Below are positions 19,485 through 27,867 of a stretch of DNA of 32,240 nucleotides, in pieces. The stretch is from Nannocystineae bacterium (GTDB taxonomy: Bacteria > Myxococcota_A > Polyangia > Haliangiales > Haliangiaceae), in the NCBI GenBank assembly GCA_007133195.1, contig SLNH01000435.1, forward strand, positions 1-32,240. The letters are read 5' to 3'. The notes beneath the pieces are model-generated. The model ran no database searches and was not told the origin of the DNA. It saw only the letters and a list, made by a program, of their open reading frames with translations. Each line of letters starts with the position of its first letter. Positions within the stretch are counted from its first letter, which is position 1. The position numbers and the translations under genes are program-made.

Positions 19485-20885
19485 TCACCGCGCGTAGCGG
19501 GCGCTCAGGTAGGCGGCGATGCCGCGCAAGCACTGCCCCTCGCCGCCGGCGGGGCGGCCCGGCTTGGCGCTATCGTTCCAAGCGTAGAGATCGACGTGCG
19601 CCCACCGCGGGGCATCGTCCGCGAACGCCGCCAAAAACAGCGCGGCGGTGATGGCGCCCGCGTGTCGTCCGGACGCCGCGTTCGTCATGTCGGCGACGGG
19701 GCTGTCGAGGAGCGCCCGGTAGGGCGTATACAGCGGGAGCCGCCACAAGGGCTCGCCGGCGCGCCCGCACCACTCGACGAGCCCGTCGGCGACCGTGTCG
19801 GCAGGGGAGAACAAGGCGGGGATATCGGGCCCGAGGGCCACGCGGGCGGCGCCGGTGAGCGTGGCGAAGTCGAGGAGAAGGTCCGGGTCTTCGGCTGCGG
19901 CGTCGGCGAGCGCGTCGGCGAGGATCACGCGCCCCTCGGCGTCGGTGTTGTGGATCTCCACCGTGAGGCCTTTGCGCGAGCGCAGGATGTCGCCGGGCCG
20001 GTAGGCGTCCCCGGCGATCGCGTTTTCCACGGCGGGCACGAGCACGCGCAGACGCACCGGGAGCTCGCGGGCCAGCACCGCCTGCGCCAGCCCGAGCGCG
20101 TGGGCCGCGCCCCCCATGTCCTTCTTCATGTGGCGCATTCCATCAGCGGGCTTGATATCGAGCCCACCGCTGTCGAAGCATACGCCCTTGCCGGCGATCG
20201 TGAGTTTCGGGGCCTGCGGGTCGCCGAACCGCAAATCGACGAGCAGCGGGGGCCGTGACGCCGCGCGGCCGACGGCCCACACGAGCGGATACTCGGCGGC
20301 GAGCTCATCACCCCGGACGACGCGGAGCTCCCCGCCGAACTCCTCGGCTATTTTTTTGGCTTCATCCGCGATCTCGTCGGGACCGAGGTCGTCCGCCGGC
20401 GCGTTGACCAGATCGCGCACGAGCTCGAGCGCTCGGATATCCGGCGTAGCCTCGGCGGCCTCCTCGGGCAAAACGAGCACCGCGCGCTCGCCCGCGCCCG
20501 CGCTCGCGCTCGCGCGATAGCGGGTGTAGCGGTACGCCCCCGCGGAAAACTGGTAGGCGGCCTCGGCGTACTCCGCGCGGTGGAAGGTCTCCGCCAAGCA
20601 GTAGCGCCCCTTGGGGAGCGCCTGGGCGAGGGAGGCGAGCGCGCGCATCGCGCTTTGCGCAGACTCCACCACGGTCACCACACCGCTCGGTCCGTCCTCG
20701 CCCGGTAAGAAGCACCAGGCGCCGGCGCTCGGCGCGGGCAGCGCGGTCTCGATCCACCGCGCGATCCGGTCCCCCTGCGCGCGGCTCCAGTCGAAGAGCT
20801 CGTCCTCCGTCTTGAGAAAAATCGGGAGAGCGCTCTTTTCGGAGCCTCCGAACTCGATCACTTCGCTTGTGGGCGCTTCCTTCAT
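19485..20885 (-). CDS. M17 family leucyl aminopeptidase
   Basis: Cytosolic dimetal aminopeptidase that removes N-terminal residues, usually working as a hexamer. The catalytic domain has GKGVCFDSGGLDIK (K233 and D238 as metal ligands), MKKDMGGAA, and the family signature NTDAEGR (D315, E317, R319). At 466 residues the N-terminal domain is somewhat shorter than in E. coli PepA (~500), closer to PepB-like or myxobacterial leucyl aminopeptidase family members. The C-terminal part (DMTNAASGRHAGAITAALFL and WAHVDLYAWND) is intact. It diverges from the transporter gene, with 66 bases between them. It could share transcription with the downstream kinase gene, 155 bases further on. Confidence 0.93.
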   Translation of the reverse strand: MKEAPTSEVIEFGGSEKSALPIFLKTEDELFDWSRAQGDRIARWIETALPAPSAGAWCFLPGEDGPSGVVTVVESAQSAMRALASLAQALPKGRYCLAETFHRAEYAEAAYQFSAGAYRYTRYRASASAGAGERAVLVLPEEAAEATPDIRALELVRDLVNAPADDLGPDEIADEAKKIAEEFGGELRVVRGDELAAEYPLVWAVGRAASRPPLLVDLRFGDPQAPKLTIAGKGVCFDSGGLDIKPADGMRHMKKDMGGAAHALGLAQAVLARELPVRLRVLVPAVENAIAGDAYRPGDILRSRKGLTVEIHNTDAEGRVILADALADAAAEDPDLLLDFATLTGAARVALGPDIPALFSPADTVADGLVEWCGRAGEPLWRLPLYTPYRALLDSPVADMTNAASGRHAGAITAALFLAAFADDAPRWAHVDLYAWNDSAKPGRPAGGEGQCLRGIAAYLSARYAR

Positions 20886-20894
20886 GGGCTCGGC

Positions 20895-20923
20895 AGTCTA
20901 CTCGCCTCTCGGCGCCCTACAAA
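20895..20923 (-). promoter_or_regulatory. Candidate promoter of the M17 gene
   Basis: On the minus strand TTTGTA (20923-20918) and TAGACT (20900-20895) are 17 bases apart. TAGACT matches TATAAT at 4 of 6 and the -35 at 3 of 6. The -10 ends 9 bases before the ATG, so a transcript would start almost at the start codon. Confidence 0.3.
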
Positions 20924-20951
20924 CCCCGGGCGGCGGTGCTACCGTGGCTGC

Positions 20952-21878
20952 GTGCCCGGCCTTGCGGGCGCCACCGGCGGAGGCCCGACCCGGCGCGGCG
21001 CGACATACATGCTCTCGGCGGCCCTGGCCGCGGCCATCTACCTCATCGCCTTCCAGTCGGCGCGCGAGGCCCCGCGCGAGAGCTTCGTGCTGGCCGTGCT
21101 CGCCATCGGGGCTGCCATCAACGTCGCGTGGCTCTTTCTCCTCGGCCGGCAAACCGGCGCCCTCAGCCCGCCGCCGCGCCGCGAGGCCGTCGTGACCGGC
21201 GCCCTGGCCGTTTGCACCGTCGCGGGTAACTACTTCGTGGGCCGGGCCAGCGAAACCCTCGACAGCGGCGCCATCGCCGCCCTGTTCCAGACCGAAATCT
21301 TCTTCGTGGCCGCCGCCGGCTGGCTGCTGCTCGGCGAGCGCCCCCGTCCGTCCGTGGCGCTGGGCGCCGTCGTGGCCACCGCCGGCGTGACCGTGGCCCG
21401 AGCACCGGGAGCCGACGCCGCCTGGGATCCCGCAGGCGTAGGGTTCGCGCTCGCGAGCTCGCTGGCGGCAGCCCTTTTGCTCGTGATCGTCCGCGGGACC
21501 GCCGCCAACATCCACCTCGAGCGCGTCAACGCCTACCGCCTGGTCGCGGCCGCGGCCCTCGCCCTGCTCCTGCCCGGCGCAGCCACCGGGCTGGGCGCCC
21601 TGACCCCGGCCGACTGGGGCGCCGCTGCCGTGGCGGCGGCGGCCGGGCCAGTCCTGAGCCGGCTCTTGCAGATGTACGCGGTGCGCGAGCTACCCGCCGT
21701 GAGCGTCAAGCTCGGTCTACTCACCACCGCGGTGTTCGCCTACGCCCTTCAGGCCCTCGTGTTCGGCCGGCTCCCAACAGGCGTGGAGATCGCCGGCGCC
21801 AGCCTCATCCTGGCCGGGGTGAGTATCCCCCAGCTCGCCCAATGGACGCTCCCGGGAGGCCGCCGCGGCGCGCCGTAA
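20952..21878 (+). CDS. DMT superfamily transporter (EamA family)
   Basis: Inner-membrane protein with about ten hydrophobic segments in two EamA-type halves, for example MLSAALAAAIYLIAFQ, FVLAVLAIGAAINVAWLFLL, then later LVAAAALALLLPGA and GVEIAGASLILAGVSI. The conserved helix with SGAIAALFQTEIFF followed by LLGERP is typical of EamA drug/metabolite exporters. The substrate cannot be predicted from the sequence. The start is taken as GTG 20952, and ATG 21009 is an equally reasonable start directly before the first membrane segment. There is no good Shine-Dalgarno at either. Confidence 0.85.
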   Translation: MPGLAGATGGGPTRRGATYMLSAALAAAIYLIAFQSAREAPRESFVLAVLAIGAAINVAWLFLLGRQTGALSPPPRREAVVTGALAVCTVAGNYFVGRASETLDSGAIAALFQTEIFFVAAAGWLLLGERPRPSVALGAVVATAGVTVARAPGADAAWDPAGVGFALASSLAAALLLVIVRGTAANIHLERVNAYRLVAAAALALLLPGAATGLGALTPADWGAAAVAAAAGPVLSRLLQMYAVRELPAVSVKLGLLTTAVFAYALQALVFGRLPTGVEIAGASLILAGVSIPQLAQWTLPGGRRGAP

Positions 21879-21905
21879 AAAAGTTTCGCCCTGAGCGGTC
21901 GTTAC

Positions 21906-21934
21906 TTGGGCACTGGCGGCGATGCCGATACAAT
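21906..21934 (+). promoter_or_regulatory. Candidate sigma-70 promoter of the L,D-transpeptidase operon
   Basis: TTGGGC at 21906-21911 and TACAAT at 21929-21934 are separated by 17 bases. The -10 matches consensus at 5 of 6 and the -35 at 3 of 6. Transcription would start near 21941, within about 10 bases of the ATG at 21949 (or at GTG 21943), and no ribosome site is visible. The gap to the preceding transporter gene is only 70 bases. Confidence 0.4.
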
Positions 21935-21948
21935 GCCATCCCGTGACC

Positions 21949-23478
21949 ATGAAGAAGCTCCTTCGCACGCTTTGGCTACTCCCGCCGTCCCTGCTCATCG
22001 CGACGGGCTGCACTGACGAGGATGCTGGTCAAAAGGGCGCCGAGCGCGCCTCCGAGAACCCGGGCTCGGAACCGGACACGGCGGCGCCCGGCGAAGCCTC
22101 GGAGAACGGCGAAGCCTCCGCCGCGCCCGACGGCGCCGACAGTCTCGACAGCGCCGCCGCTCGCGGCGAGCCCGGCCAATACCACCTGCCCGGCCCAACG
22201 CTCGCAGGCTGGGAGCCCAGCTACTACACCGACCTCGAGCCCCTCGAGGAACCTCCCGACGGCTATTCTCACCTCGCGGTGATCACCGGGCGCCAGGTGG
22301 GGCTGTTTAGCGAGCCCGGGGACCGCTTCCCCTCCGGCATCGCCCGGACCGGTGGGCGCATACCCGCGAATCCGGCGTCGGGGCCGGGCTGTGACGGCGG
22401 CGAGTGGTACGAGGTCAAAGGCGGCGCGTATCTCTGCTCGTCGGTCGGCGTCCACATGACGGAGGAGCGATTTACCGACGAGTCGTTCCACGACGCGACC
22501 ACCGCGCTGCAGCGCGCCCGGCTGCCTCGCGTCGGCCAACCGAACCTCTTTCAGCACGGCGTCGCAGAAGACGGCGCGCCGTTCCTAAACGACATCCCGT
22601 CCGAGGCACAAATCGAACAGATGCGCGAGGGCGACGTCCCCGACGAGCTCGTGCGCCTGCACGCCGACGGCGCCTATGTCCTCGCGCTCGCCGACGAAGT
22701 CGAAGCGCACGGAGAGCGCTTTTTCCAAACCATTTACGGCTCGTATATCCGCGAGAGCGACGTCGATCCGCGCCCGCTGTCCCCGATGCACGGCGAGTGG
22801 CTCGAGGACGTGGAGGAGGATTTGCCGCTGGCGTTCTCCTACCGCGAGTCCGAGCTTTACTGCCTAGGCGACGAGGCCGCCGAGCCCTGCGGCAGCGTCG
22901 CCAAGCACGCGCGATTCCGGCCGCGGGGCGAGATCGAGCTGGGCGGCCAACAATTCGTCCTAGCCACCGACGAGCTCGGGGTCCCTCGCGAAGATCTCCG
23001 CATCGCCACATCCGTCGATCGACCCTCGGATTTCGGCGCGGACGAAAAGTGGTTCCACATCGATCTCGACGAGCAGATGCTCCTCGCCTACGAGGGCGAC
23101 GAGCCCGTGTTTGCCACGCTCATCTCGAGCGGCCGCGAAGGCTTCCACACCCCCACTGGATCGTACCGCGTCGATCGCAAATACCATTCGAAGACGATGC
23201 GCGGCACCGGCGGCGACGGACGCCCCTATCAGGTGCAGGAGGTGCCTTGGGCGCTTTACTACGACGGCAACTACGCCGCTCACGGCGCCTACTGGCACGA
23301 AAACTTCGGCACGCCCCAGAGCCACGGCTGTGTAAACATCCCGCCGCTCGACGCGCGTTGGTTGTATTACTGGGGCGATCTCGAGGTGCCGGAGGGCTGG
23401 CACGCGATTAAGCACGCGTCGGGCACTGGCATCCACGTCACGGGCGAGACACCGCCGGACGAGGAGGACCGCGCGTGA
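21949..23478 (+). CDS. L,D-transpeptidase (YkuD) lipoprotein
   Basis: Periplasmic enzyme expected to form 3-3 peptidoglycan cross-links or to attach proteins to peptidoglycan. The signal peptide (MKKLLRTLWLLPPSLLIATGC) ends at lipidated Cys21. An acidic Gly/Ala/Glu linker covers ~25-85. An SH3-like segment may lie at ~105-170 (GRQVGLFSEPG to GGAYLCSS). The YkuD domain is C-terminal, from ~365, with H445 (HGAYWHENFG) and the signature SHGCVNI carrying H459 and nucleophile C461. At 509 residues it is longer than most, due to ~200 uncharacterised residues before YkuD. The frame extends to 21922, but ATG 21949 begins the signal peptide. The stop overlaps the next gene by four bases. Confidence 0.93.
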   Translation: MKKLLRTLWLLPPSLLIATGCTDEDAGQKGAERASENPGSEPDTAAPGEASENGEASAAPDGADSLDSAAARGEPGQYHLPGPTLAGWEPSYYTDLEPLEEPPDGYSHLAVITGRQVGLFSEPGDRFPSGIARTGGRIPANPASGPGCDGGEWYEVKGGAYLCSSVGVHMTEERFTDESFHDATTALQRARLPRVGQPNLFQHGVAEDGAPFLNDIPSEAQIEQMREGDVPDELVRLHADGAYVLALADEVEAHGERFFQTIYGSYIRESDVDPRPLSPMHGEWLEDVEEDLPLAFSYRESELYCLGDEAAEPCGSVAKHARFRPRGEIELGGQQFVLATDELGVPREDLRIATSVDRPSDFGADEKWFHIDLDEQMLLAYEGDEPVFATLISSGREGFHTPTGSYRVDRKYHSKTMRGTGGDGRPYQVQEVPWALYYDGNYAAHGAYWHENFGTPQSHGCVNIPPLDARWLYYWGDLEVPEGWHAIKHASGTGIHVTGETPPDEEDRA

Positions 23479-24395
23479 GCGCGCGCGCCGCGTCGGGAGA
23501 TCGCCAGGTGCTGTCCCGTGCCGCGCTCCCCCTGCTCGAGCGGGGCGATCAGCTCCTCGAGCGCGCGTTCGAGGTCGTGGGCGACGCCTCCCGGACCGTC
23601 AAGTTCCTGCGCGCCCGCGCCCACTTCGACGCGCGCCCCGACGACGTGTACGTGGCGAGCTATCCGCGCTCCGGCACGACCTGGACACAGCTCATCACCT
23701 ACATGCTCGTGAGCGGCGCAACGGACTTTCACTTTCGCCACCTCGCCGACGTCTCGCCGTGGTGGGAGCGCTCGCTCGCCCGCCGCAACGACGCGGTAGC
23801 GGAGATGCGGGCGATGGCCAGCCCGCGTGTGCTGAAGTCTCACCTTCCCTACCGATGGCTCCCGCGCGGGGCGCGCTACCTATACGTGTGGCGCGAGCCC
23901 GAGGACGTGGCCGTGAGCTACTATCACCTCTACCGCCGGTTTCTCGCGTTCGACGGCGACTTCGAGACTTTCTTCGATCGGTTCGTCCGGGGCGATGTGC
24001 AGTACAAGTCGTGGTTTCGGCACGTCGCCGGGTGGCGCGCCCGCGAGGGCGACCCGCGGATTCTGTTTATCCCCTACGAGGAGATGGTGGCCGACCCGCG
24101 CGCATGGGTGCGGCGCATAGCCGATTTTTTGGACATCGAGGCATCCGACGAGCGCTGCGACGAGGTCGCTCGGCAGAGCGACTTCAAAGCGATGAAGGCG
24201 GCCGAGGAGAAGTTCGATTTCAAAAGCGAGCTGCTCCACGAGCTAGACATCCGCGACGGCTCGTTCCTCCGCCAGGGGCGAGTGACACGCGGCGACGCGC
24301 TCTCTGCCGACCAGCGCCACACCCTCGAGCGCGCGCGGTCGCGCCGGGTGCCGCTCGCCGACGTGGAGTGGCGCCTCCCATCGTTTCTGCATTGA
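23475..24395 (+). CDS. PAPS-dependent sulfotransferase
   Basis: Cytosolic-type Sulfotransfer_1 enzyme that moves a sulfonate from PAPS to a hydroxyl or amine. The 5'-phosphosulfate loop is SYPRSGTTW (residues 62-70), the likely catalytic base is H123 (LKSHLPY), and the 3'-phosphate site is WREPEDVAVS (R140, S148). The C-terminal family motif is present as RQGRVTRGD. At 306 residues it has the normal length. No signal peptide is visible. Its GTG start overlaps the L,D-transpeptidase stop (GTGA, 23475-23478), so it is translationally coupled. The acceptor molecule is unknown; an envelope or secondary metabolite is possible from the context. Confidence 0.93.
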   Translation: MSARAASGDRQVLSRAALPLLERGDQLLERAFEVVGDASRTVKFLRARAHFDARPDDVYVASYPRSGTTWTQLITYMLVSGATDFHFRHLADVSPWWERSLARRNDAVAEMRAMASPRVLKSHLPYRWLPRGARYLYVWREPEDVAVSYYHLYRRFLAFDGDFETFFDRFVRGDVQYKSWFRHVAGWRAREGDPRILFIPYEEMVADPRAWVRRIADFLDIEASDERCDEVARQSDFKAMKAAEEKFDFKSELLHELDIRDGSFLRQGRVTRGDALSADQRHTLERARSRRVPLADVEWRLPSFLH

Positions 24396-25357
24396 TGCGA
24401 GTTGCGCCCGCCATATCGGCCCCCGCGCGGTGGCACGAGCGCGTCTTGGAGCGCGCTCGCCAGCACCCGCTCATCGACACGCGCGCGACGCTCGAGGGGC
24501 TCCGGCGCGCGGGCCGCGCTCCGAAACCCGGTGCGGTGTACCTGGGCGTGGGGCTGTGCGGCCGCAGCGAGCTGTCGAAGGCAGTCCCGCTCGACCTCCT
24601 CGGCCTGGTCCTGCCCGCCGAGGCCGTCCGCCGAGCCGCCGGCGCGCGCGAGCTCGTCGTCCTGATCGCCGACCGGCACGCCCGCGAGAGCGGGTTTTGT
24701 GCCTCTCGGGTCGAGGAACGCAGCGCCGCCGTCCACGCTGCGCTCGCCCGGATCGGCCGGCAGTGCGGCCTGCCGTCGCTCTCGGTGGTGCGCGCCACGG
24801 AGATCAGCGACGAGAAGGCCTACCGCGATGGGCTCGCGACCGTGCGGCGCGTGCTCGGGCCCGCGCCCGACGATTACACGGCGCGCCAGCTCGCCGACGC
24901 ACTGTACTTGGAGCAGCGCGCCGGCGGGCTCCTCAAGGTGGGCTGGGTGCTGCGCGGCGCCGATCCCGCGCGCCGCCGCGACGAGGTCGCCTTCGACACC
25001 GCGCTCAGGCGGGTGGTCGGTGACCGGGTGCCGTTCGTGTACTGCAAACCCGGGCGTTCGCTGGCCGCCGGCGCGCCCCGCGTACCGCCCTACATTGTCA
25101 CGCAGCCAAAATCTCGGCTCTGCCTGGACGGCGCCGAGGACCCGGTGGCCAAACTGAGGGCGGCCCGGCGCACCTCGCCCCGTGACGCGATCGAAGGCTA
25201 CCGGCGCTACCTGCGCGCCCTCGTTTACACCTTCAACCGCGACATCGACCGCCTGCCGCGCGGCCCGCTCGAAGACCGCGCGGCGGCGCTCATCAGGCTC
25301 CTGGCACCGCGGGCGGAGCTCGCGGAGCCGCTCGTTTTGGAGCGCGACGCTTCGTAG
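24395..25357 (+). CDS. Unknown protein, weak class I aaRS-like (HUP) pattern
   Basis: A 320-residue protein I cannot assign to a family. Its ATG shares base 24395 with the sulfotransferase stop (TGATG), so it is coupled to that gene. Several blocks look like a class I aminoacyl-tRNA-synthetase catalytic fold, especially TyrRS/TrpRS types: an early strand-turn YLGVGLCGRSELSK, then ELVVLIADRHA (compare the ADxHA segment), ARQLADALYLEQ followed by KVGWVLRG, and a late PKSRLCLDG where a KMSKS loop would sit. The HIGH histidines are not evident and no tRNA-binding domain is seen. No signal peptide or membrane segment is visible. This relationship is a visual impression, not a search result. Confidence 0.8.
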   Translation: MRVAPAISAPARWHERVLERARQHPLIDTRATLEGLRRAGRAPKPGAVYLGVGLCGRSELSKAVPLDLLGLVLPAEAVRRAAGARELVVLIADRHARESGFCASRVEERSAAVHAALARIGRQCGLPSLSVVRATEISDEKAYRDGLATVRRVLGPAPDDYTARQLADALYLEQRAGGLLKVGWVLRGADPARRRDEVAFDTALRRVVGDRVPFVYCKPGRSLAAGAPRVPPYIVTQPKSRLCLDGAEDPVAKLRAARRTSPRDAIEGYRRYLRALVYTFNRDIDRLPRGPLEDRAAALIRLLAPRAELAEPLVLERDAS

Positions 25358-25368
25358 CTCGCGCCGTT

Positions 25369-25435
25369 GGCGCCAGCGTACGGCTCCGGCGGCGCCGCAC
25401 CCGCTCAGAACCGGGTGGGCGCCAGCGGAACGGCT
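25369..25435. repeat. Imperfect direct repeat pair
   Basis: ggcgccagcg followed by acggct occurs at 25369-25385 and, with one extra base, at 25418-25435. The copies flank and overlap the hairpin at 25391-25423, between two convergent genes. They may only reflect the terminator's symmetry. Confidence 0.4.
25391..25423. terminator. Bidirectional hairpin between convergent genes
   Basis: Arms ggcgcc (25391-25396) plus cacccg (25398-25403) pair with cgggtg (25412-25417) plus ggcgcc (25418-25423). This gives 12 bp with one bulged G and an 8-base loop. It lies between the stop of the aaRS-like gene (25357, plus) and the stop of the small lipoprotein gene (25453, minus), fitting a shared terminator. 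Confidence 0.55.
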
Positions 25436-25452
25436 AGCAGACGCTCAGCCCC

Positions 25453-25755
25453 TTAGAGGGTGGGGTCCGGGCACTCTTCGAGGTCTTCGGCCGAGTCCGC
25501 GCCGATCAAGCAGTCGAGGGCTTCCTCCACTTCGTCGGGGTTCTCGGCGAGCGCTTCCTCGCACTCTTCTACCGCCTCGTCCATCTCGTCCTCCATGTGC
25601 GCCGCCATCTCCTCGCCGAGCTCATCCGCGAGGAGGCTGGAGACCGAGTCGAACGCCTGCTCACACTTGTTTCCGCCGTTATCACAACCGGCGGCGCCGA
25701 AGGCCATGCCGCCAGCGAACAGGAGGGCGAAAACCGTACGCGAAATCGTGCTCAT
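25453..25755 (-). CDS. Small acidic four-cysteine lipoprotein
   Basis: A 100-residue predicted lipoprotein. The signal peptide ends at the AAGC lipobox (Cys24). The mature part is strongly acidic and helical (for example DELGEEMAAHMEDEMDEAVEE). It contains four further cysteines, one near Cys31 (NKCEQ) and three in VEECEEAL, ALDCLIG and LEECPDP, which could form two disulfides. An aaaggat motif lies about 8 bases before the ATG. It resembles short periplasmic proteins frequent in Myxococcota, but I cannot name a family. It is transcribed toward the L,D-transpeptidase operon. Confidence 0.8.
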   Translation of the reverse strand: MSTISRTVFALLFAGGMAFGAAGCDNGGNKCEQAFDSVSSLLADELGEEMAAHMEDEMDEAVEECEEALAENPDEVEEALDCLIGADSAEDLEECPDPTL

Positions 25756-25926
25756 CTCAGATCCTTTTCAGTGGTTCGGGTCTCGGCGCCCGACCTTAGC
25801 GGAAATCGATCCCGCTGGGGAGCCCCCTTTTTTCACGGCCGGCTCCAGGCGGATAGGCCGGCGGGCGGCCCGGCATTTCGCGCGGCGCGGGGCGGCGTCC
25901 GCGCCAGGCTCCGATACACTGGCGAC

Positions 25927-26658
25927 ATGGAGCTCGAGGTCGCCTACGAGGACGAATGGCTCATCGTCGTCGCCAAACCCGCCGGCATGGCCACGCACGC
26001 GTCCGCCGACGTGACGGACGATTTATTCTCGCTCGTTCGCGCTAAGCTCCCGTACGCGGGCCTGCTCCACCGACTCGATCGCGGGGCCTCCGGGCTCGTG
26101 CTTTTGTCCAAGAGCCGCGACGTGAACGCCGCTCTGCAGCGCGAGCTCGAGGCGCACCGCATCGACCGGACCTACACCGCGGTTTTGGCCGGCCGCCTCA
26201 CCGAGCCCACGACCGCGACGCGTCCCATCGCCGCTCGCGGCCTCGGTCGGGACTCGGTAAACCGGCGTCCGCCGCCAGACGCCAAGCCCGCCACCAGTCA
26301 CTTCGCGCCGGTCCGTCGCGCGGGCGCCCACACGTTGGTCGAGGTCATGCTCGAGACCGGCCGGAAGTACCAGATTCGCTTTCACGCTGCGACGTTGGGC
26401 CACCCGATCCTGGGCGATCGCCGGTTCGGCGGGCCCGCCGCGGCACGGCTCGCCCTGCACGCCCACCGGCTGTCGCTCCGCCACCCGATGACCGAGTCGC
26501 GGGTCACCGTCGAGTCGCCCCTGCCCGCAGATTTTCGTCACCTCGTCGCGCGAGCCTCGCGCGGCGACGATGGGTACGCGGCGGATTCGTCGCCGGCAGG
26601 GAGGAGGCGGGGGCCGAGGGGCCAAGGGCGAGGGCGCTCACCCTCCCGGCGCTCGTGA
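25927..26658 (+). CDS. RluA-family pseudouridine synthase
   Basis: Converts uridines to pseudouridine in rRNA or tRNA. The active site motif is HRLDRGASG with catalytic D51. The family opening YEDEWLIVVAKPAGMATH, the segment ALQRELEAHRIDRTYTAVL, and the later GRKYQIRFHAATLGHPILGD (normally HQIR) are present. There is no N-terminal S4 domain, so it is a short RluA/TruC-like form of 243 residues. The last ~35 residues are a basic Arg/Gly/Ser tail that is not part of the fold. ATG 25927 was chosen because the family fold starts immediately; the frame stays open upstream but without homology. No ribosome site is visible. The target site cannot be deduced. Confidence 0.92.
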   Translation: MELEVAYEDEWLIVVAKPAGMATHASADVTDDLFSLVRAKLPYAGLLHRLDRGASGLVLLSKSRDVNAALQRELEAHRIDRTYTAVLAGRLTEPTTATRPIAARGLGRDSVNRRPPPDAKPATSHFAPVRRAGAHTLVEVMLETGRKYQIRFHAATLGHPILGDRRFGGPAAARLALHAHRLSLRHPMTESRVTVESPLPADFRHLVARASRGDDGYAADSSPAGRRRGPRGQGRGRSPSRRS

Positions 26659-26671
26659 GCCCCCGCGAAGA

Positions 26672-26691
26672 CGCGCTCGCCGCCGAGCGCG
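26672..26691. terminator. Hairpin between convergent genes
   Basis: Arms 26672-26679 (cgcgctcg) and 26684-26691 pair over 8 perfect bp with a 4-base loop. The site lies between the pseudouridine synthase stop (26658, plus) and the NTF2-like lipoprotein stop (26734, minus). Confidence 0.4.
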
Positions 26692-26733
26692 AAGCCCGCC
26701 CGGCGAAGCGGTGCGCACTCCGGATGCACCCGG

Positions 26734-27867
26734 CTAGCGACACGCGCTCGCCAGCGGCGCCAGCCCTGGCTGAAGCGGGCGCGCGTGCCCCGACAGCGCC
26801 CCCCGGCCAAACAGGCGCTCCCATACGAGCGCGTCGGCGACGCCCACCGAGACGTGCATTTGCAAGAGCACCCACCCGCGTCGGGGCCGGTTTTCGAACA
26901 AGAACGTGCCGCGAAGATCGACGCCCACCGGGTCCCCGGCGCGAGCTGCGCCGGGCACGCGCACCTTCAGGTTGGACATCATCCACGCCATGTCACCCGA
27001 GTCCGCCACCTCGATCAGGTGGTCGCCGATGCGGACCTCGGCGTCCTCGCCTTCGCCCGCCCCGAACGCCGAAGCGACCGTAGGCGCGTCGCGGATGTCC
27101 CGCCCCGTGTACTCGTGGCGAGGTCCGGGCAGGATCACGAGCGCGTCGGCCGACTCGGCCACGTGCCTCTCACGGTAGTGCGGCCCGACCTCGCCGGCCA
27201 CGACACGCTGAGCGATGCGCCGAAGCTCCCTCGCCGGTCCCCCCGCGTCGTAGGCCGTTTGAAACGACGGCGCCGCCGGGAGCTCATCCGAAGCCGCCCG
27301 GGCCAGGATCTCGTCGATGTGCATGGGGTAGGACTGATGCTCCATGGCGAGCACCCATGTATCCACGTCCCGGGTGTAGACGCCCGTCACCCGTAGCGGG
27401 ATCGCCGCTTCGCGCTCCCCGCGGGTGATGCGATAGCTAACCTCGTCGAAGGCCCAGCCGACGTGCCCGCTCGCCGACAGGTGCGTGTCCAAATTTCTGG
27501 ACAGCATGCGCAGTCTCTCGCCGGCGAACAGGCGCTTGTCCTCGTACAGGGACGGCGGAGAGATCCCGGCGACCACGTGATCTGAAGACGCCCCGAAAAT
27601 GCCCACGGCGCGGCCCGGCGCGACGCGATCGGCGAAGGCGTCGAGATTGCCGAGCTCGAGGAGCGCGTAGTTTTCGAGCACAGTGGCCTCCAAATCGCGG
27701 CTAAGCCGCGCGGCGTCGGCCTTCGGCGTGGGCACGATCTCCCCGGGCGAGGGCGCCGCGTCCTCGGGCACCCGTCCGGCGCAGGCGGCGAGGCCGACCC
27801 CGACCAACACCAAGCCCAAAACCACGACGCCGCGGCGCGCGCGACATCGCGCATCGACGCCGATCAC
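26734..27867 (-). CDS. Lipoprotein with two NTF2/SnoaL-like domains
   Basis: A 377-residue predicted lipoprotein. A hydrophobic signal (VVVLGLVLVGVGLAAC) ends at Cys29. Two tandem NTF2/SnoaL-like alpha+beta barrels follow. The first (~50-200) opens with a helix (ATVLENYALLELGNLDAF) and closes with VDTWVLAMEHQSYPM. The second (~215-360) includes ADALVILPGPRHEY and ends RRGWVLLQMHVSVGV. The W..(x)..H.S ending of each is typical of SnoaL_3 or DUF4440-like domains, which bind small molecules and sometimes act as enzymes. GTG 27867 overlaps the stop of the MobA-like gene (GTGA) and has a ggaggg site, so the gene is the last in that operon. The ligand is unknown. Confidence 0.82.
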   Translation of the reverse strand: MIGVDARCRARRGVVVLGLVLVGVGLAACAGRVPEDAAPSPGEIVPTPKADAARLSRDLEATVLENYALLELGNLDAFADRVAPGRAVGIFGASSDHVVAGISPPSLYEDKRLFAGERLRMLSRNLDTHLSASGHVGWAFDEVSYRITRGEREAAIPLRVTGVYTRDVDTWVLAMEHQSYPMHIDEILARAASDELPAAPSFQTAYDAGGPARELRRIAQRVVAGEVGPHYRERHVAESADALVILPGPRHEYTGRDIRDAPTVASAFGAGEGEDAEVRIGDHLIEVADSGDMAWMMSNLKVRVPGAARAGDPVGVDLRGTFLFENRPRRGWVLLQMHVSVGVADALVWERLFGRGALSGHARPLQPGLAPLASACR

